64,000 nt of DNA from Alternaria dauci (GCF_042100115.1 NC_091275.1:3038001-3102000), one strand, 5' to 3'. Positions 1 to 11,003 are shown, numbered from the stretch's first letter. Numbers and translations: made by a program. The notes: generated from the letters alone by a model not told the origin.

Positions 1-2
1 CG

Positions 3-1790
3 CCCTTCAGTGGGAGACTAGTTGACTTGCTTCTGGATAGTCCGGATCACGCGCGGCAAAAATGGGATCAGGAACAGCAGTTTGTCCAGCCCGAAAACGC
101 GGGATGCAGTCCATCTGTCATCAAACTACCGAGGCTGCCGCAACCTCCTAAGCGGACAGCAAAACGACCCAGAATCCCGCCGCTGCTGCAGGGCTTACAT
201 CAGCCTCCTCCGCTTCCGCCTGAGGGCAGACTCTTTCCGCCGATTACTGGGGAGAAGAATGCATTTGCGGGTGAAAGAGGCTATGATGCGCGGTTTGAAG
301 AGTCTAGGAGCAAGGACGTGGACGAACATGCTTTTCTCGAGGGTAGTGCGGTGGACTATAGCAGAATTGCCCAAAACTCTGATCACCCGTTAGTTTCCCA
401 ACCGGTAGCTCAGTCTAGTGCACCAGATGTGGCCAATGGAACCAATGTAGCAGTCAACAATGCCAGACGTACTCGGACACCGACTGAGGCCAAGCATGGG
501 AAGAAGCGCAACAAATGGTCTCAGCAAGAGACCAAGGACTTGCTTGTAGGCGTCAGCAGGTATGGTATAGGGAGTTGGAAGAAGATATTGCAGGATCCAG
601 ACTTTGTGTTCCACGACCGCACGACTGTTGATCTGAAAGACCGTTTCCGAGTGTGCTTCCCGGGTGAAGGTCTAAAGCCACGGAAGCCTAGGACGAAAGG
701 AAAAGAGAAGGCGAGTCTGGACCATACAGCGCTTGATCTGCCAAATCAAGCCATGTATACCCACCAGCACTCTCTTCCTCTTCTGGAACACAATAACGAC
801 AACAGCCTAGTTTCGAATCCTTCGAGCCCAGCAGAAGCCCAAGAACGCGTAGCAACTCGTAACAAGACAGCAGCGCAGCTAGACCTAGCCGAGCTTGGTA
901 TCCACGAACCGTTTTCAAAAACCACACGCCGACCACGCCGAGCATTCAGCACACGCGACGATGTCAATCTTCTCAAGGGCTTTGAAAAGTACGGATCTGT
1001 TTGGCATCTGATACGTGATGACGAGGATCTAGGCTTTGGTTCTCGACACCCTACGGACCTGCGCGATCGTTTCAGAATGCGGTATCCGGAAAAGTACGCC
1101 AAAGCGGGATACAAACTCAAAGCAAAAGACAAGGAGCGTACGTTATCGGAACAAGCACTTGTCCAAGAGCAAGATCGACAAGACGGTCCGTCGCAACTAG
1201 AGCAAACGATCTTGGACCACAACCCCCCACAGCATACCAAAACAAGTCATCCGCAACAAGACATGACTACTGCAACCAAAGACATGCATCACCTCCACAA
1301 CATCTCAAACACAACCACGCCCTCCCACTTCGTCTCTTCCACCACCAACACCAGTAATCCCAACTCCGCCCTAAAACCTTTCACCTCATCCTCATACCTC
1401 TCCGACCCCCTCCCCACACTCCCCTTCGACGACACAGATCCAGATCTCACACCAGACATGGCTACCGCAGGCGACGAGAGCCCTATAACGCTGAGCCGGA
1501 ATATTCTGCGATGGGCTGATGCGAATCCGTCGTCATTGTATGCGTTCGCGCCTGCTGTTTCTTCTTCTTCGGCGTTGACGACGGCGTTGACGACGGTGGG
1601 GAATGTGCATGGTGGTGGGCATGGTGGTAAGGGGGAGGGAGGGGCGGGGGTGAATGGGTATACGGGGGGAGCGGGGGGTCAGCAGCAGCAGGGAGATGGA
1701 GGGAGGGGGGCGGTGCTGCCCGAAGCGGATAGTTGGCTGTTGGGGGGTGAGAGGGTCCAGGCGTTTGGGATGTATAGGTTTCGGTCCTGA
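3..1790 (+). CDS. Teb1/Tay1-like double-Myb telobox DNA-binding protein (5' partial)
   Basis: The frame is open from the window edge to the stop at 1788-1790. There is no in-frame ATG before the first Myb repeat, so the start lies upstream. Two Myb/SANT repeats are visible. Repeat 1 lies around 513-670 and has the helix-3 motif VDLKDRFR. Repeat 2 lies around 925-1095 and has TDLRDRFR. Both resemble the telobox signature (VDLKDKWRN) of TRF-type proteins. Two telobox Myb repeats in one fungal protein is the architecture of S. pombe Teb1 and Yarrowia Tay1, which bind TTAGGG-like repeats at telomeres and in promoters. The N-terminus is Pro-rich; the C-terminus is Ser/Thr-rich, then Gly-rich (1600-1700). 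The nuclear role is inferred from the family. Whether it acts mainly at telomeres or at promoters cannot be read from the sequence. Confidence 0.8.
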   Translation, partial: PFSGRLVDLLLDSPDHARQKWDQEQQFVQPENAGCSPSVIKLPRLPQPPKRTAKRPRIPPLLQGLHQPPPLPPEGRLFPPITGEKNAFAGERGYDARFEESRSKDVDEHAFLEGSAVDYSRIAQNSDHPLVSQPVAQSSAPDVANGTNVAVNNARRTRTPTEAKHGKKRNKWSQQETKDLLVGVSRYGIGSWKKILQDPDFVFHDRTTVDLKDRFRVCFPGEGLKPRKPRTKGKEKASLDHTALDLPNQAMYTHQHSLPLLEHNNDNSLVSNPSSPAEAQERVATRNKTAAQLDLAELGIHEPFSKTTRRPRRAFSTRDDVNLLKGFEKYGSVWHLIRDDEDLGFGSRHPTDLRDRFRMRYPEKYAKAGYKLKAKDKERTLSEQALVQEQDRQDGPSQLEQTILDHNPPQHTKTSHPQQDMTTATKDMHHLHNISNTTTPSHFVSSTTNTSNPNSALKPFTSSSYLSDPLPTLPFDDTDPDLTPDMATAGDESPITLSRNILRWADANPSSLYAFAPAVSSSSALTTALTTVGNVHGGGHGGKGEGGAGVNGYTGGAGGQQQQGDGGRGAVLPEADSWLLGGERVQAFGMYRFRS

Positions 1791-2281
1791 TGTAGGTTCA
1801 AGGTGATTGCGGTGGTGTGGATTAGAGGGGAAGTGTTTGTATGCCTTGGGTGTCTTTGCTACACGGAGATGAAGCGTGTTGTGCATGGGTTCTTATGTCC
1901 GTAAAGGCTACTATTTGAGGTGTGGTTGGGACTGCTGATGTTTGTAATCGCGAATCAAGGTTATCAAAGCTAGGACATAACATTTCGGCTTCTCACTGTA
2001 ACTGTTGCGAATAATTATCGTGAGAAAGGAAGAGATAGGGCTAACATGTATTACTTGGACCAATGAAACAACAACTCTTCCCAAAACGCCCTTATTCTAA
2101 CTCCAATTGCGCAACAAAAGTAAATGACCTTGTGTACCTCGAAAAGATTGGCATAGCAAGCTGATTGCATGATAGAGATATCATACTACACCATATCATC
2201 CCGTTCCATTCTCCCAAAGATGTGTTCTGCCGATAGTGTTCAATTTTCTTACGGGTTTCGCTGGAATGGGCGGTGCACCGC
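1791..2281. other. Intergenic, convergent 3' ends
   Basis: Lies between the 3' end of the Myb gene (+) and the 3' end of the HET gene (-). It should hold two 3' UTRs and polyadenylation regions. No other coding signal or repeat is seen. Confidence 0.5.
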
Positions 2282-4414
2282 TTATGAAATCCAGAAGTCT
2301 CTTGTCTTGTAGGTCGGCGAGCTCTGAAGCCATTGCTCAAAGCTCTGGGCTTCCTCTTCCGACTCGCATAATTGCTGCCATAGACCAACTCGCTCCCAGT
2401 TCGTCCCCACTTTGGATACGAGGAGCATTGCGAATGTGGTATGTACAGTAATCTTTTCCGCAAAGTCCCACATCTTGTCCGCCGAGAATAGGTATATGGC
2501 ATGACAGGTTCTGGTCTCTTTGGATTTGTGGGTGTTGGGTGACAACTCAAGATTTTTGAAAGGGGCGTCAAGGTTGGCTTCAGACGACCAGTAACCGTCG
2601 TCCTCACTTCGCATTACCGATCCAACATGGCCATGTATTTTGCGACCCATAAAGGTCCAATAACCAACATTCTTATGAAGTCTGATTTCCAGGGAGGGTG
2701 CCGATATGTGTATCCGCTGAGAGTAATGGTGTCGCTGAGTAGATGCCGGACTAGCTTCCTCAAACGTTTTCCAAGTCTCTATAAGCCCACTCTCTTTCTC
2801 AATCTGAATGGCCAGGCCATGCGCAATGGAAAGGCTCGTATCTAGCCATCTATATAGCCTGTAATTTGCATATGAATCGCTCGACCATCCAGCCCACGAC
2901 CAGCTAGGAAAGCCAAGCCGACGATAGAGTTTTTCATCCTGGACTGGATGGTGCCAACATAATCCAATGATCAATCCATGGAGATACCCAGATGCGTCTG
3001 AAATTGAAATTATGCCCCAGTGTGATCTAATGGGCGGCTCTTGTTGCTCAAGATCCCCTAAAATGCCATCGAATGCATTGAGGATGTCGTCGTCGTAAGT
3101 CAGGACTCTCTCAGTGTATTCCTCTACCAGATTGTAAACATCTCCTTCATCTATATCAGATTCTCTCTTCGATAATAACACACGATACTGGATTTGGGAA
3201 TGCTGCAAATCTTCGCTGACGACACCCTCGTCACACTCGAAAAGAACTTGTTTGTCAGTGAAGATGAGCCTTCTCTGGGAGAAATAGCTTTCCTGAAACG
3301 TCCATCCCCGGTCGATCCATCCTCTGGTATGAAATACAGAACTCCATGGCCAAAGAGAGAACGTGATCAGGTTGAGTTTGCCATATCGACCTCTCGTTTG
3401 CATGTTGTCACGTGGAGTTGAAATGCCAACAAGTCCAGTGCTAGCATCCATACCTCCCCCTGCTATTATCGTGATTTGTGCCGACCGATATATGAGATGC
3501 ATCTGGCGAATCTGGTGCTTGAAATCGGATTCATCTGCCTGAAGCACGCAGTATTTATCGACCCACAGGTACTGGAAGCCGAGGCTCTGAGTTACTAGGA
3601 TAGCATCCTCTATCGTGGCAGGCAACTTTGCTGGCAGCATGTCTGTTCGGCGTTCCTCAGATGTCCTGTGGCTTTCACCCCAGCGATAACTCAATGCCAC
3701 GTAAGGACTTTCAGCAGAAGGCGTGATGATCGATCGTGTCGAACAGTCAATAACTCGTAGTCGGCTTGGTCGGCTACTTGATGCTTCTCTCCACTGGCCA
3801 CAAGGATCATGATGTTGTAAGCAGTCTTGCAGTCGTCGTTCTATGCTGTTAATATTAAGCCAGGTCGGAATTTCGTCCACCTGCAATGGGTACGGTTGAA
3901 AGTCTGGCATCCCAATGTGTGCGGCCGCACTGAAAGAAACCACATGATTGGGGTCGCTATATTTATGGTCCTCGAGCCTTCCATCAAGAGTATCGAACAC
4001 GATGTTGACATGCGAAGATATCTTTGTCGAAGGTCCAAATCTCCTATAATCTCTGCAATCGCTTTTCCCACGGTCAAGTTGAAGATACCGTGGACGTTTT
4101 GAATCATCTCGAGGTAACAACTGGATTTGTGTCGATGAGATAAACTCACAGAACTCGCAACCAGGCTGTGAATCCCAAATCCAGATAGCAGTGGGATCAG
4201 AGCTCCGTGTAATCCATACTTCATATCCCTCTTCCAGCGGTATGCCTTTGTGATCGCCCTTCAAGATCGCAAAAAGATCGATATCTGAACAATTGGCGCA
4301 CAACATCTCCGCAGGACCAGATGAATGCGCTGCACTTTTGCCGCGTTTAGTGCGCTCCCGACGGCCCTTGGGATTGCGTTTGAAGGAACGTTTCCCACGC
4401 CAGGTCGTACCCAT
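2282..4414 (-). CDS. HET-domain (heterokaryon incompatibility-like) protein
   Basis: Single exon of 710 aa. The first ATG in frame is at 4414 (MGTTWRGKRS); the frame extends upstream only with non-ATG codons. The three HET blocks are present in order: YVALSYRWG, then YLWVDKYCVLQAD, then RGWTFQESY. HET proteins are fungal cytosolic allorecognition or innate-immunity proteins that trigger cell death or growth arrest. Specificity differs per gene and cannot be read here. Block 2 reads VDKYCVLQAD where most members have something like IDSLCIIQDD, so this is a diverged copy. The N-terminus is strongly basic (residues 5-25), then CANC/CEFCEF cysteines precede the HET domain. No STAND/NACHT or repeat domain follows. 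It lies next to unrelated metabolic genes. Confidence 0.85.
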   Translation of the reverse strand: MGTTWRGKRSFKRNPKGRRERTKRGKSAAHSSGPAEMLCANCSDIDLFAILKGDHKGIPLEEGYEVWITRSSDPTAIWIWDSQPGCEFCEFISSTQIQLLPRDDSKRPRYLQLDRGKSDCRDYRRFGPSTKISSHVNIVFDTLDGRLEDHKYSDPNHVVSFSAAAHIGMPDFQPYPLQVDEIPTWLNINSIERRLQDCLQHHDPCGQWREASSSRPSRLRVIDCSTRSIITPSAESPYVALSYRWGESHRTSEERRTDMLPAKLPATIEDAILVTQSLGFQYLWVDKYCVLQADESDFKHQIRQMHLIYRSAQITIIAGGGMDASTGLVGISTPRDNMQTRGRYGKLNLITFSLWPWSSVFHTRGWIDRGWTFQESYFSQRRLIFTDKQVLFECDEGVVSEDLQHSQIQYRVLLSKRESDIDEGDVYNLVEEYTERVLTYDDDILNAFDGILGDLEQQEPPIRSHWGIISISDASGYLHGLIIGLCWHHPVQDEKLYRRLGFPSWSWAGWSSDSYANYRLYRWLDTSLSIAHGLAIQIEKESGLIETWKTFEEASPASTQRHHYSQRIHISAPSLEIRLHKNVGYWTFMGRKIHGHVGSVMRSEDDGYWSSEANLDAPFKNLELSPNTHKSKETRTCHAIYLFSADKMWDFAEKITVHTTFAMLLVSKVGTNWERVGLWQQLCESEEEAQSFEQWLQSSPTYKTRDFWIS

Positions 4415-4515
4415 AATTGAAGCGGGATTTGAAATGAACAAGATTCAGTTGGTAGAACAACGTATCGTAGAGTATTTGGAGGAAGATGGATTCGAGAAGG
4501 CTAGCATTCCAGCCT

Positions 4516-4545
4516 GCTGCCTAGGCTATATAAACCTGCAGGCTG
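4516..4545 (-). promoter_or_regulatory. TATA-like element upstream of the HET gene
   Basis: The short 4415-4707 gap contains TTTATATAGCC on the minus strand, about 110-120 nt upstream of the chosen HET start at 4414. It is the only TATA-like string in that gap, which fits a core promoter. Motif match only. Confidence 0.3.
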
Positions 4546-4707
4546 ATGCTGTAACGACTAGGGCTGTGCATGCAATAGGCGGGGTCCTATCACGCGCGCC
4601 TGCCTCAAGCACAGCCTGACTGTAGCATAGCCTTGCTCCAGCTTCACAGAAAAACAAAATGTAAACAAGATAGACAACAAACCAAGGTAATCTACACCCA
4701 ATCCACC

Positions 4708-6644
4708 CTACCTCTGACTATCCAACCCCTGCAACCCCACAGCCTCCTTCTCCCCATCCATCTTCCCCCCCTCCCCCTTCTCCCTCAGCGCCACCTTCTC
4801 CATCCCATCAAACGCCTTCAGCGCATCCCCATACTGCTCAAAAACACCCTTTCTATACCCCTCACAGATCTTCTTCACAAACCCCTCCTCATTCCACCTC
4901 GCCTCTAGAAAATCCTCAAACTTCTCCTGCACAGACGACCGCTGCACCCCCCAAGCCGCTTTATACGCTGCACCAAGCGCACACGCGTTGCCGCCAATCT
5001 CAAGCTTATACACGCCGTCGGAGCCACCAAGGACCTGGCCCGCGAGCTCGGCGATAGCAGGATTCACGGCGCCGCCGCCAACCATGTAGATTCTGCGCGG
5101 CTGGGCGGGCAACGAGCCCTGTGGCGAGACGAGGGATTGCGAGCGTAGGCGCAGAGAAAGGAATTGTGATTCTAGGATTGCGCGGGCGTCGGCTTGGGGC
5201 ACGGGCCAGGATTTGTCGTTGTCGTCAGGGGTGACAGGCGAGAGCTGGTTGTCTTTGGAGAGGAAGCGCCATGTTCCTGCTTTGACGTTGGGTACGATTT
5301 CTGGGCGAGGGAAGAAGAGGCCGAGGCGCATGGGGTCTGAGGGCTGGGCTTGACCGAGCGCGGGGGTGGTGAGGGCTGTTTCGTTGAATTTGTCCCAGGA
5401 GTTGTCTGAGGAAGAGGTGCCGGATGCTTTGTTGATTGCGTCGCGGATGTGTTCGCGTGCTAGGCCGCCGTTCTTGTAGCAGAGCATGAACATGTAGAGG
5501 CCTGCTGTGGTCGGGTGGTTCATAAAGTGGTAGGCTGGGTCGGGCCTGTATTGGGGTGTGGACATGAGGAATGTGGTTGAAGTTCCGAGCGAGACGATGG
5601 CATCTGATGCGCGGAGAGGGAGGGCGAGGATAGTCGATGGGTTGTCGCCAGTGAAGGCGATGACTTGCGCTGACGATGGGAAACCGTAGCGCTTGCTGAA
5701 GTATGGCGAGACAGTGCCGAAGCTTGAACCACCGTCTTCGGGCACATCGCCCAGCTTCTTCCTGAGATCTTCGACGCCTCCGCTGCCTCCGGCTGCAAGT
5801 GCTAGAAGGTCCTCGTGCCAGCGACCGTTCTTGATGTCCCACAGGTTTGCTCCAGTTACATCTGAGATATCAATAGGGGCTACCTTGCCGAGGAAAATGG
5901 AAGCGAGGAACGAGGATACGAGGGAGATGCGGGCGGTCGCCTGGTAGGCTTCGGGATACTTTTCGCGGAATCGAAGGATCTGAGGACCACTGAAGCGCTT
6001 TCACGGTGTCAGTATTCACAAAGACTGTGCGAGACCCGGAAGCTTACGTGGTGAGCACTGCTTCCAGTAGCCAGAGCCAGATTCCTGGGCTCTTGTAGCG
6101 TCGCATCAAAAGCATCGCACTGCTTCTGTGTACTTGCGTCCTGCCAATTCGGACTGAATGGGTGACTAAAAGCACCCTTCCTCTCGCCCTTGGCACCACT
6201 TTCCAACTGCTCGAGCAACGTCTTGCCACCATCTAAACCGCTAAGCAGCGTCTCTGCATCTTCGCTCCAGAAAACAGTGCCGTGCTGCATGCCCGCACCG
6301 GAGATACCCTGCACCTTTGAGAAATCCGCACCTTGCTCCTTCAATCGCTGCAGAACAAGGTCAATGGCCTCGAGCCACAAGGCGACGGGCGCAAAGACTT
6401 CGCCCTCATCAGGGTTGGTGAGGACACCCTTTTCAATACCATATTTGAAGAGATCGGCATCGAAATCGACTTTGGCTTCATGGATAAGTTTAAGGTCGGA
6501 ACCAACAATGATACCTATAGAATCGCAGTCGCGTCAGTTCAGCCCTGCAAGTCGGAGGTTCAAATGGTGGGGTAGCTCCAGTGGGGTCTCCTCACCTTTG
6601 AGCTGCTGCGTGCTCAAGTCAAAGCCCAAGAATTGATCAGCCAT
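4708..6644 (-). CDS. xkiA: D-xylulose kinase (FGGY family)
   Basis: Three exons (6644-6596, 6514-6048, 5997-4708) give 601 aa, the usual size for fungal xylulokinases. Introns are 81 and 50 nt with clean GT..AG ends. The start [17 protein letters not shown] is the FGGY N-terminal phosphate-binding block. Central features are [12 protein letters not shown] and [10 protein letters not shown], which resemble sugar-contact segments of the family. Exon 3 carries [10 protein letters not shown] and the C-terminal block [19 protein letters not shown], which closes the ATP site. The enzyme phosphorylates D-xylulose to xylulose-5-phosphate, the last step of fungal D-xylose and L-arabinose catabolism, feeding the pentose phosphate pathway in the cytosol. 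The joined reading frame stays open throughout, and no abnormality is seen. Confidence 0.95.
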
Positions 6645-7170
6645 AATCGCGATATATCAATGCCGTGTCGAGCTGCAGAGTCAGAAACACAAGTGTTACA
6701 GCTCGACAAGACATGGCCTAAAATAAGCAGATCACGTCTCGTGCTGTGCCTTCGAGGCGGGGACCCTCTTCTCACATCCACACCCAAGATATGGGGCACG
6801 CCGACTTTACGCAAAGGACCCACATTGACGGACAAGCTACATCACAGGCAATTTTGCCGGTTCGGTGCCTGCAGCAGCGCCGCTAACTGTCCCTCTGTGC
6901 AGCATGATTGGACAGACGGATAAATTCGTGTCCGAGACATCGTGAGTACAGCTGTGATGTTCTGGAGTTGGATATCGGCCAAACGCCGATGGTAGCTAGG
7001 GATTTTTTTGTTAGCGTGGGGAAACACGAGTCTAGAGCGCGGGCTGTGGTCGAATGGAGGTGATGAATCGAATAGATATTCAGCTATCGAATATCTGTGT
7101 ATATGCCGCCGGGTAGTCCTTCTGCCCAACTCCGAACGCCCAGCCATGCTTGTCTATAGATGTATATGAA
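6645..7170. promoter_or_regulatory. Xylulokinase promoter region
   Basis: 526 bp upstream of xylulokinase; it also contains the 3' side of the transporter gene. It contains GCGGGG (6757-6762) and GTGGGG (7016-7021), both matching the SYGGRG consensus of the carbon catabolite repressor CreA/Cre1. That is plausible for a pentose gene but short enough to arise by chance. No coding signal. Confidence 0.25.
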
Positions 7171-8790
7171 TCACCTTCTTTGCCTCGCGTTGGTATCGGT
7201 GGGTTCGTGCTTGTGTTCGTGATTGTGGTCGTGGTCGTGATCGTGATCATGTTGTCCATCAGATGCTGCGTTCGGTGACGCAGCAGAATCGCCAGGGATG
7301 AATTCGTCGAGGAAGTCTGGTGCTTCCGCCGAGTTGGTTACAAAGCGCACGCGTACCTTCTTTACTCCGCGCACGTTGGCACCAATGCGCTCCCGTATCA
7401 CGTTCTCGACATCGCGTGTCTGCTCAACCGTCCAAGCGCTGGATACGCCGATTTCAACATCCATGAGATAGTTTTGACCTGCCTTGACACCCTGAATTGC
7501 CCGCACGTTCACTGGCTCTGATGTGGTGGTGATGCCCTCGACAGCTTTAGCCGCGGCTTTCCGAACATTGTCTTTCATCTCCTGGTCTACACCGACGTCT
7601 GCCAGTTCCAGGAGCGCCTGCTTAGTGTTTCCCCAACCAGCTTGGACAACCATGAGCGAGATGACTAGTCCACCAACAGGGTCCAGCCATTTTGCGTTGT
7701 TGAGTACGTTGGAGCCGGCGATGAGGAGGAGAGCGACGAAGGCGGTGAGGGAGTCTACGCGGTGGTGGTAGGCGTTGGAAGCGAGGACGGTCGACTTGCG
7801 CTCTTTGGCAATCTTGAGGGCTGGAGCGATGGTCAGCGCGCGTTTCTTGAATTGACTGGGGTGTACTCACTCGCTCGGTACAGCCACTCCTTGATGGCGA
7901 TTGAGCCAGCAGCGAGCCAGATAGCATTGATGTTGGGGCCCATGTCCTCGATGCCGTGATGGTGGTGGTGGTGCGGTATCAGCCCCCATTGCTCAGCCAT
8001 GTCAGCTGCCTCGGGGAAGAATTGCTTGCAGAGGGCGAGCAGGGCGGTCCAGCCCATGAAGAAGCCTCCTGCAAGCAGTATGCCGCTGACACCGAGCGAG
8101 CCCAAACTCTCCACCTTGCCGTATCCGCTGGGGAAGCGGTTGGTGGGTGGCTTCAGGGACCAGCCGACAGTCGCGAGCGTCATGATGTCGCTCACGAGGT
8201 CGGTGAGGCTGTGGATGGCGTCGGCGATGAGTGCTGGCAGGTGTTAGCTGGCGTCTATACAGAAGGCGTACATGCATCTCACCCTGGCTGTTGAAGACGT
8301 AGCCGCCAAAGCCCTTGCTGACGGCCATGCCCAAGTTGACGTACAGGCCAATCTTGGTGATGCGCACGCCGGCGTCATTCTTGTTCTTGGACAGGAGAAA
8401 CGTGTTGTCGTGGTGATGGTGGTGGTGGTGTGAATGGCCAGCATGCTCCCTTTTCTGGGTAGCGCCCGTCATGGTGGAAGGGGAAAAGAATGGTTTGCGG
8501 TGGACGGTGGAAGACCAGTTGAGTAGGGGCGCCGTATGTGAAGGATAGTCGAGGTACTGGGCGCCTCTAGTCGTCGTCGTCTGGGTGCAGAGAACGCGCA
8601 ATCTGGGCCGGCAGGCGGGAGGCTTGTACGCGTATCGTGATAGGCCGTGCGGTCGCACTCGAGGTTGCGTCGAGTAGTGGTAGTTGGGTTGGGCACCCTG
8701 CACGGTTCGGGGTGAAGGTAAGACGCGTCCACGCTGGCTAAACGGGACACGCATGCCATCTCCATTTCTGCAGGCGGTGCGCAGGAACAT
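7171..8790 (-). CDS. Mitochondrial-type cation diffusion facilitator (MMT1/2-like)
   Basis: Three exons (8790-8283, 8233-7871, 7820-7171) give 506 aa. I chose the ATG at 8790 because it adds about 105 residues that are Arg/Ser-rich with almost no acids, typical of a mitochondrial presequence; a later ATG at 8472 would remove it. The CDF core has the metal-binding pairs DAIHSLTDLVSD and YHHRVDSLTAF (HxxxD in each), several hydrophobic spans, and a cytoplasmic-type C-terminal domain. Yeast Mmt1/Mmt2 are mitochondrial CDFs linked to iron export to the cytosol, so an iron role is inferred. There are three His-rich tracts: directly after the presequence (7 His in a row), in a loop (6 His), and an (HD)n-type tail near the C-terminus. 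Confidence 0.88.
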
Positions 8791-9370
8791 GGGACGTGGT
8801 GGCAGCGGTTGCGCCGTCTAGTTATGCGGGAATCCCAGATGCGACTTGCTGCGAACCTCTGCACGACTGACAATTTTGGCCCTCTTGCGCGCTTGCTTTC
8901 GGCCCTCGTTCCTGGCGTATCATGGCAACACACGGCAATTGTGGGGGCACCCTCCTCGACCGCCACATCCGTCCCGCCTCGCTTCACCTCACATCACCAC
9001 TCTCCGCATTCTACACAGCAGACAGGAAAATCCGTTGGACCATACCCACTGGCAAGCATCTTGGTTCTTTGCTCGCGAGAAAGGAGCGTGGCGCAAAGGC
9101 AGTAAACTTTGACAATTAGCTTCAACTGCTGCCAATCATGGTCAAGGCTAAATTTGACTTCTACTACTATTTTGCTGCTGCTCTCATGTGCCGTTCCCTC
9201 GTAGCGTCGTCATCTTCACAGGGACATGGATCTGAAAATCCTCCGCGTTTCACACTTTGCGCGGACACGCGTGTCAATACGAGTAGGGCCAAGAAACGTC
9301 ATGGCCATGCGTATCGTCGTGACGTCGCCCAGCTCGCTTGATGCCTGTTTGAGGAAGCTTCTTCACATAT
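8791..9370. other. Intergenic (promoter of the CDF gene)
   Basis: Lies between the CDF start and the 3' end of the monoglyceride-lipase-like gene. No coding signal, repeat or recognisable site. Confidence 0.4.
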
Positions 9371-10532
9371 CTATAGCCTTGGCTTCGCACTATCGTCGCA
9401 CCCGGGGTCCGTCACGCGAGCAAGTACCCAGTTGACAACGTCGTCGCGGAAAGCGTCTTTATCAGGACTAGGCTCGTCATGTACTGACTAGGTTAGCTTG
9501 GGCACATCCGATTGCATCAAATACTCACAGCGATGGTAGCATCCCGCGTACGTCCTGAACTCCTTGTCCTTGACTTGCAGCGCATCGAACAGACGTTTCG
9601 AGGCCGGGTAGCTGGTAATGCCATCATGGTCTCCATGCGCGATCCAGATCCTCGTCACGCCGCCCTCTCCAGCGTTGTCAGCTATCACAATCTTACCACT
9701 AGACAAGGCATTGGTTCGATCGAGCAGTCCGGCAAGCCCCTCGAGTGTGCCGGTATCATGGCAGAGCTCATCTTCTTCAAATGCCTTGCACACCGCCGGG
9801 TCTCGTGAGATGAGTTTTGGATCCAGCTTGTTGGTCAGCTGACGCTTCGCCATGAGCTTCCCAGCGATTCTGCCAAAGAAGACTGTGATGGGCGAGGGCT
9901 TGGACTTGGGATCGAAGTCGACAAAGGGCGCCTCCAAGAGATAGCCGCGAATGTGCTTACGGACCGCCTCTGGACCTTGTGCAGCAAAGCAAAGCGTCTC
10001 ACCGCCGCCCATGGAATGCCCCATCATGAAGAGAGGTACCGGGCTGGGGATCAATGTCTTCATGAAGGAGGCGATATCGTCAAGGACCTGACTAGTCGGG
10101 CCCGTGTCTCCTCGCTCGGCGGGTTTCGTTACAGAACGGCCCCATCCCCTGCGCCTTGTCAATATCGAATATTGGAAGCAGTGCATGCACGCACCTCTGG
10201 TCGAACGTGTAAACTTCAATGCCTCTGGACGCCAGATGAGGAAAGAGGTCACCGTAGGTGTTGACTTGATATGTGTTAGAGGTCAAGAACGCATGCGGCT
10301 AGTGCCATCTCACCGTGCTAGAGACATTGTTAGTGATGCGTTCCATACTGTGTTTGCAAGAATCATACATCTGAGAAGCCATGGATGAATACAAGCCGGG
10401 CTTTTGCCGGTCCGTCCGTCTGTTCAATGGGTTAATGCCGATCTTATCAATTTAGATCCACCGTACCCTGAATGTTTTCGTGTACAGCTGCTTGCCATCG
10501 GCCAAGGTATGGGTGCCTTCCTCAACAGACAT
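9371..10532 (-). CDS. Monoacylglycerol lipase-like alpha/beta hydrolase (Yju3 family)
   Basis: Six exons: 10532-10467, 10419-10369, 10317-10314 (only 4 nt), 10264-10195, 10148-9529 and 9483-9371, giving 307 aa (yeast Yju3 is about 313). The order of features is FIHGFSD (oxyanion region), the Yju3-like segment DHVNTYGDLFP, FDQRGWGRS, the nucleophile elbow GHSMGG (Ser109), the acidic block HGDHDG, and the catalytic-His segment YHRLHDEPS created by the last splice. The family hydrolyses monoacylglycerol to glycerol and fatty acid, mostly at lipid droplets or membranes. All five introns are 45-51 nt with GT..AG ends. It shares a 471-bp divergent upstream region with the oxidoreductase gene. Confidence 0.9.
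10314..10317 (-). other. 4-nt microexon (CACG) in the Yju3-like gene
   Basis: Exon 2 ends in GAT (Asp) and exon 4 starts TCAACACC. Direct joining breaks the frame. Inserting CACG gives Asp-His-Val-Asn, matching the conserved D-H-x-N of monoglyceride lipases. Flanking introns (10318-10368, 51 nt; 10265-10313, 49 nt) each have GT..AG ends and a CTAAC branch-like site. Confidence 0.8.
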
Positions 10533-11003
10533 GGTGACGCGATCGGGAGGAAAACCGGTGAGACGCAAAGTACGGTTGAACTTGGGATTAGATTTGCTGG
10601 ACGTCTAGTGCACTTGGTGATGCAGATGTGGTTGAGATCAAGGGTTGAGGAAAGCAAACGTAGTTGATAGCTGAGGTTGTTCAGCTCCTCCGATGGCAGC
10701 CGCGGCTCCGACATGCGTCATAGCTTTCTTGGTGCGACCGGCCACTTGCACATGACAACCACGACAACTCAGCTGGCTACGTGGTTCTCATCAGCCCATG
10801 CCCGGAGGCTCGATGGTCAATAAAGATTGGCTATATTTGGAGGCCCGAGAAGGCGCCGATGACATGATGAGGGTGAAGTCAGCTAGCCCTAACGGCTGTC
10901 GTCCAAGCTCCCGCCCAGTGGATCGTCCTGCATAACGCATTGGACCCCTCTACCCAGTGTCCCCACTTACATTTTCCTCGTGGTAAGATACTTTCTTCTT
11001 GCC
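10533..11003. promoter_or_regulatory. Divergent promoter region
   Basis: 471 bp between the start of the lipase-like gene (-) and the oxidoreductase (+). It must serve both genes. No TATA box or known operator stands out. Confidence 0.4.

Noticed and set aside
8472..8790. Starting the CDF gene at the internal ATG 8472
   Set aside because: The upstream 8790 ATG is in frame in the same exon and adds a presequence-like segment, so the longer form is preferred, though not proven.
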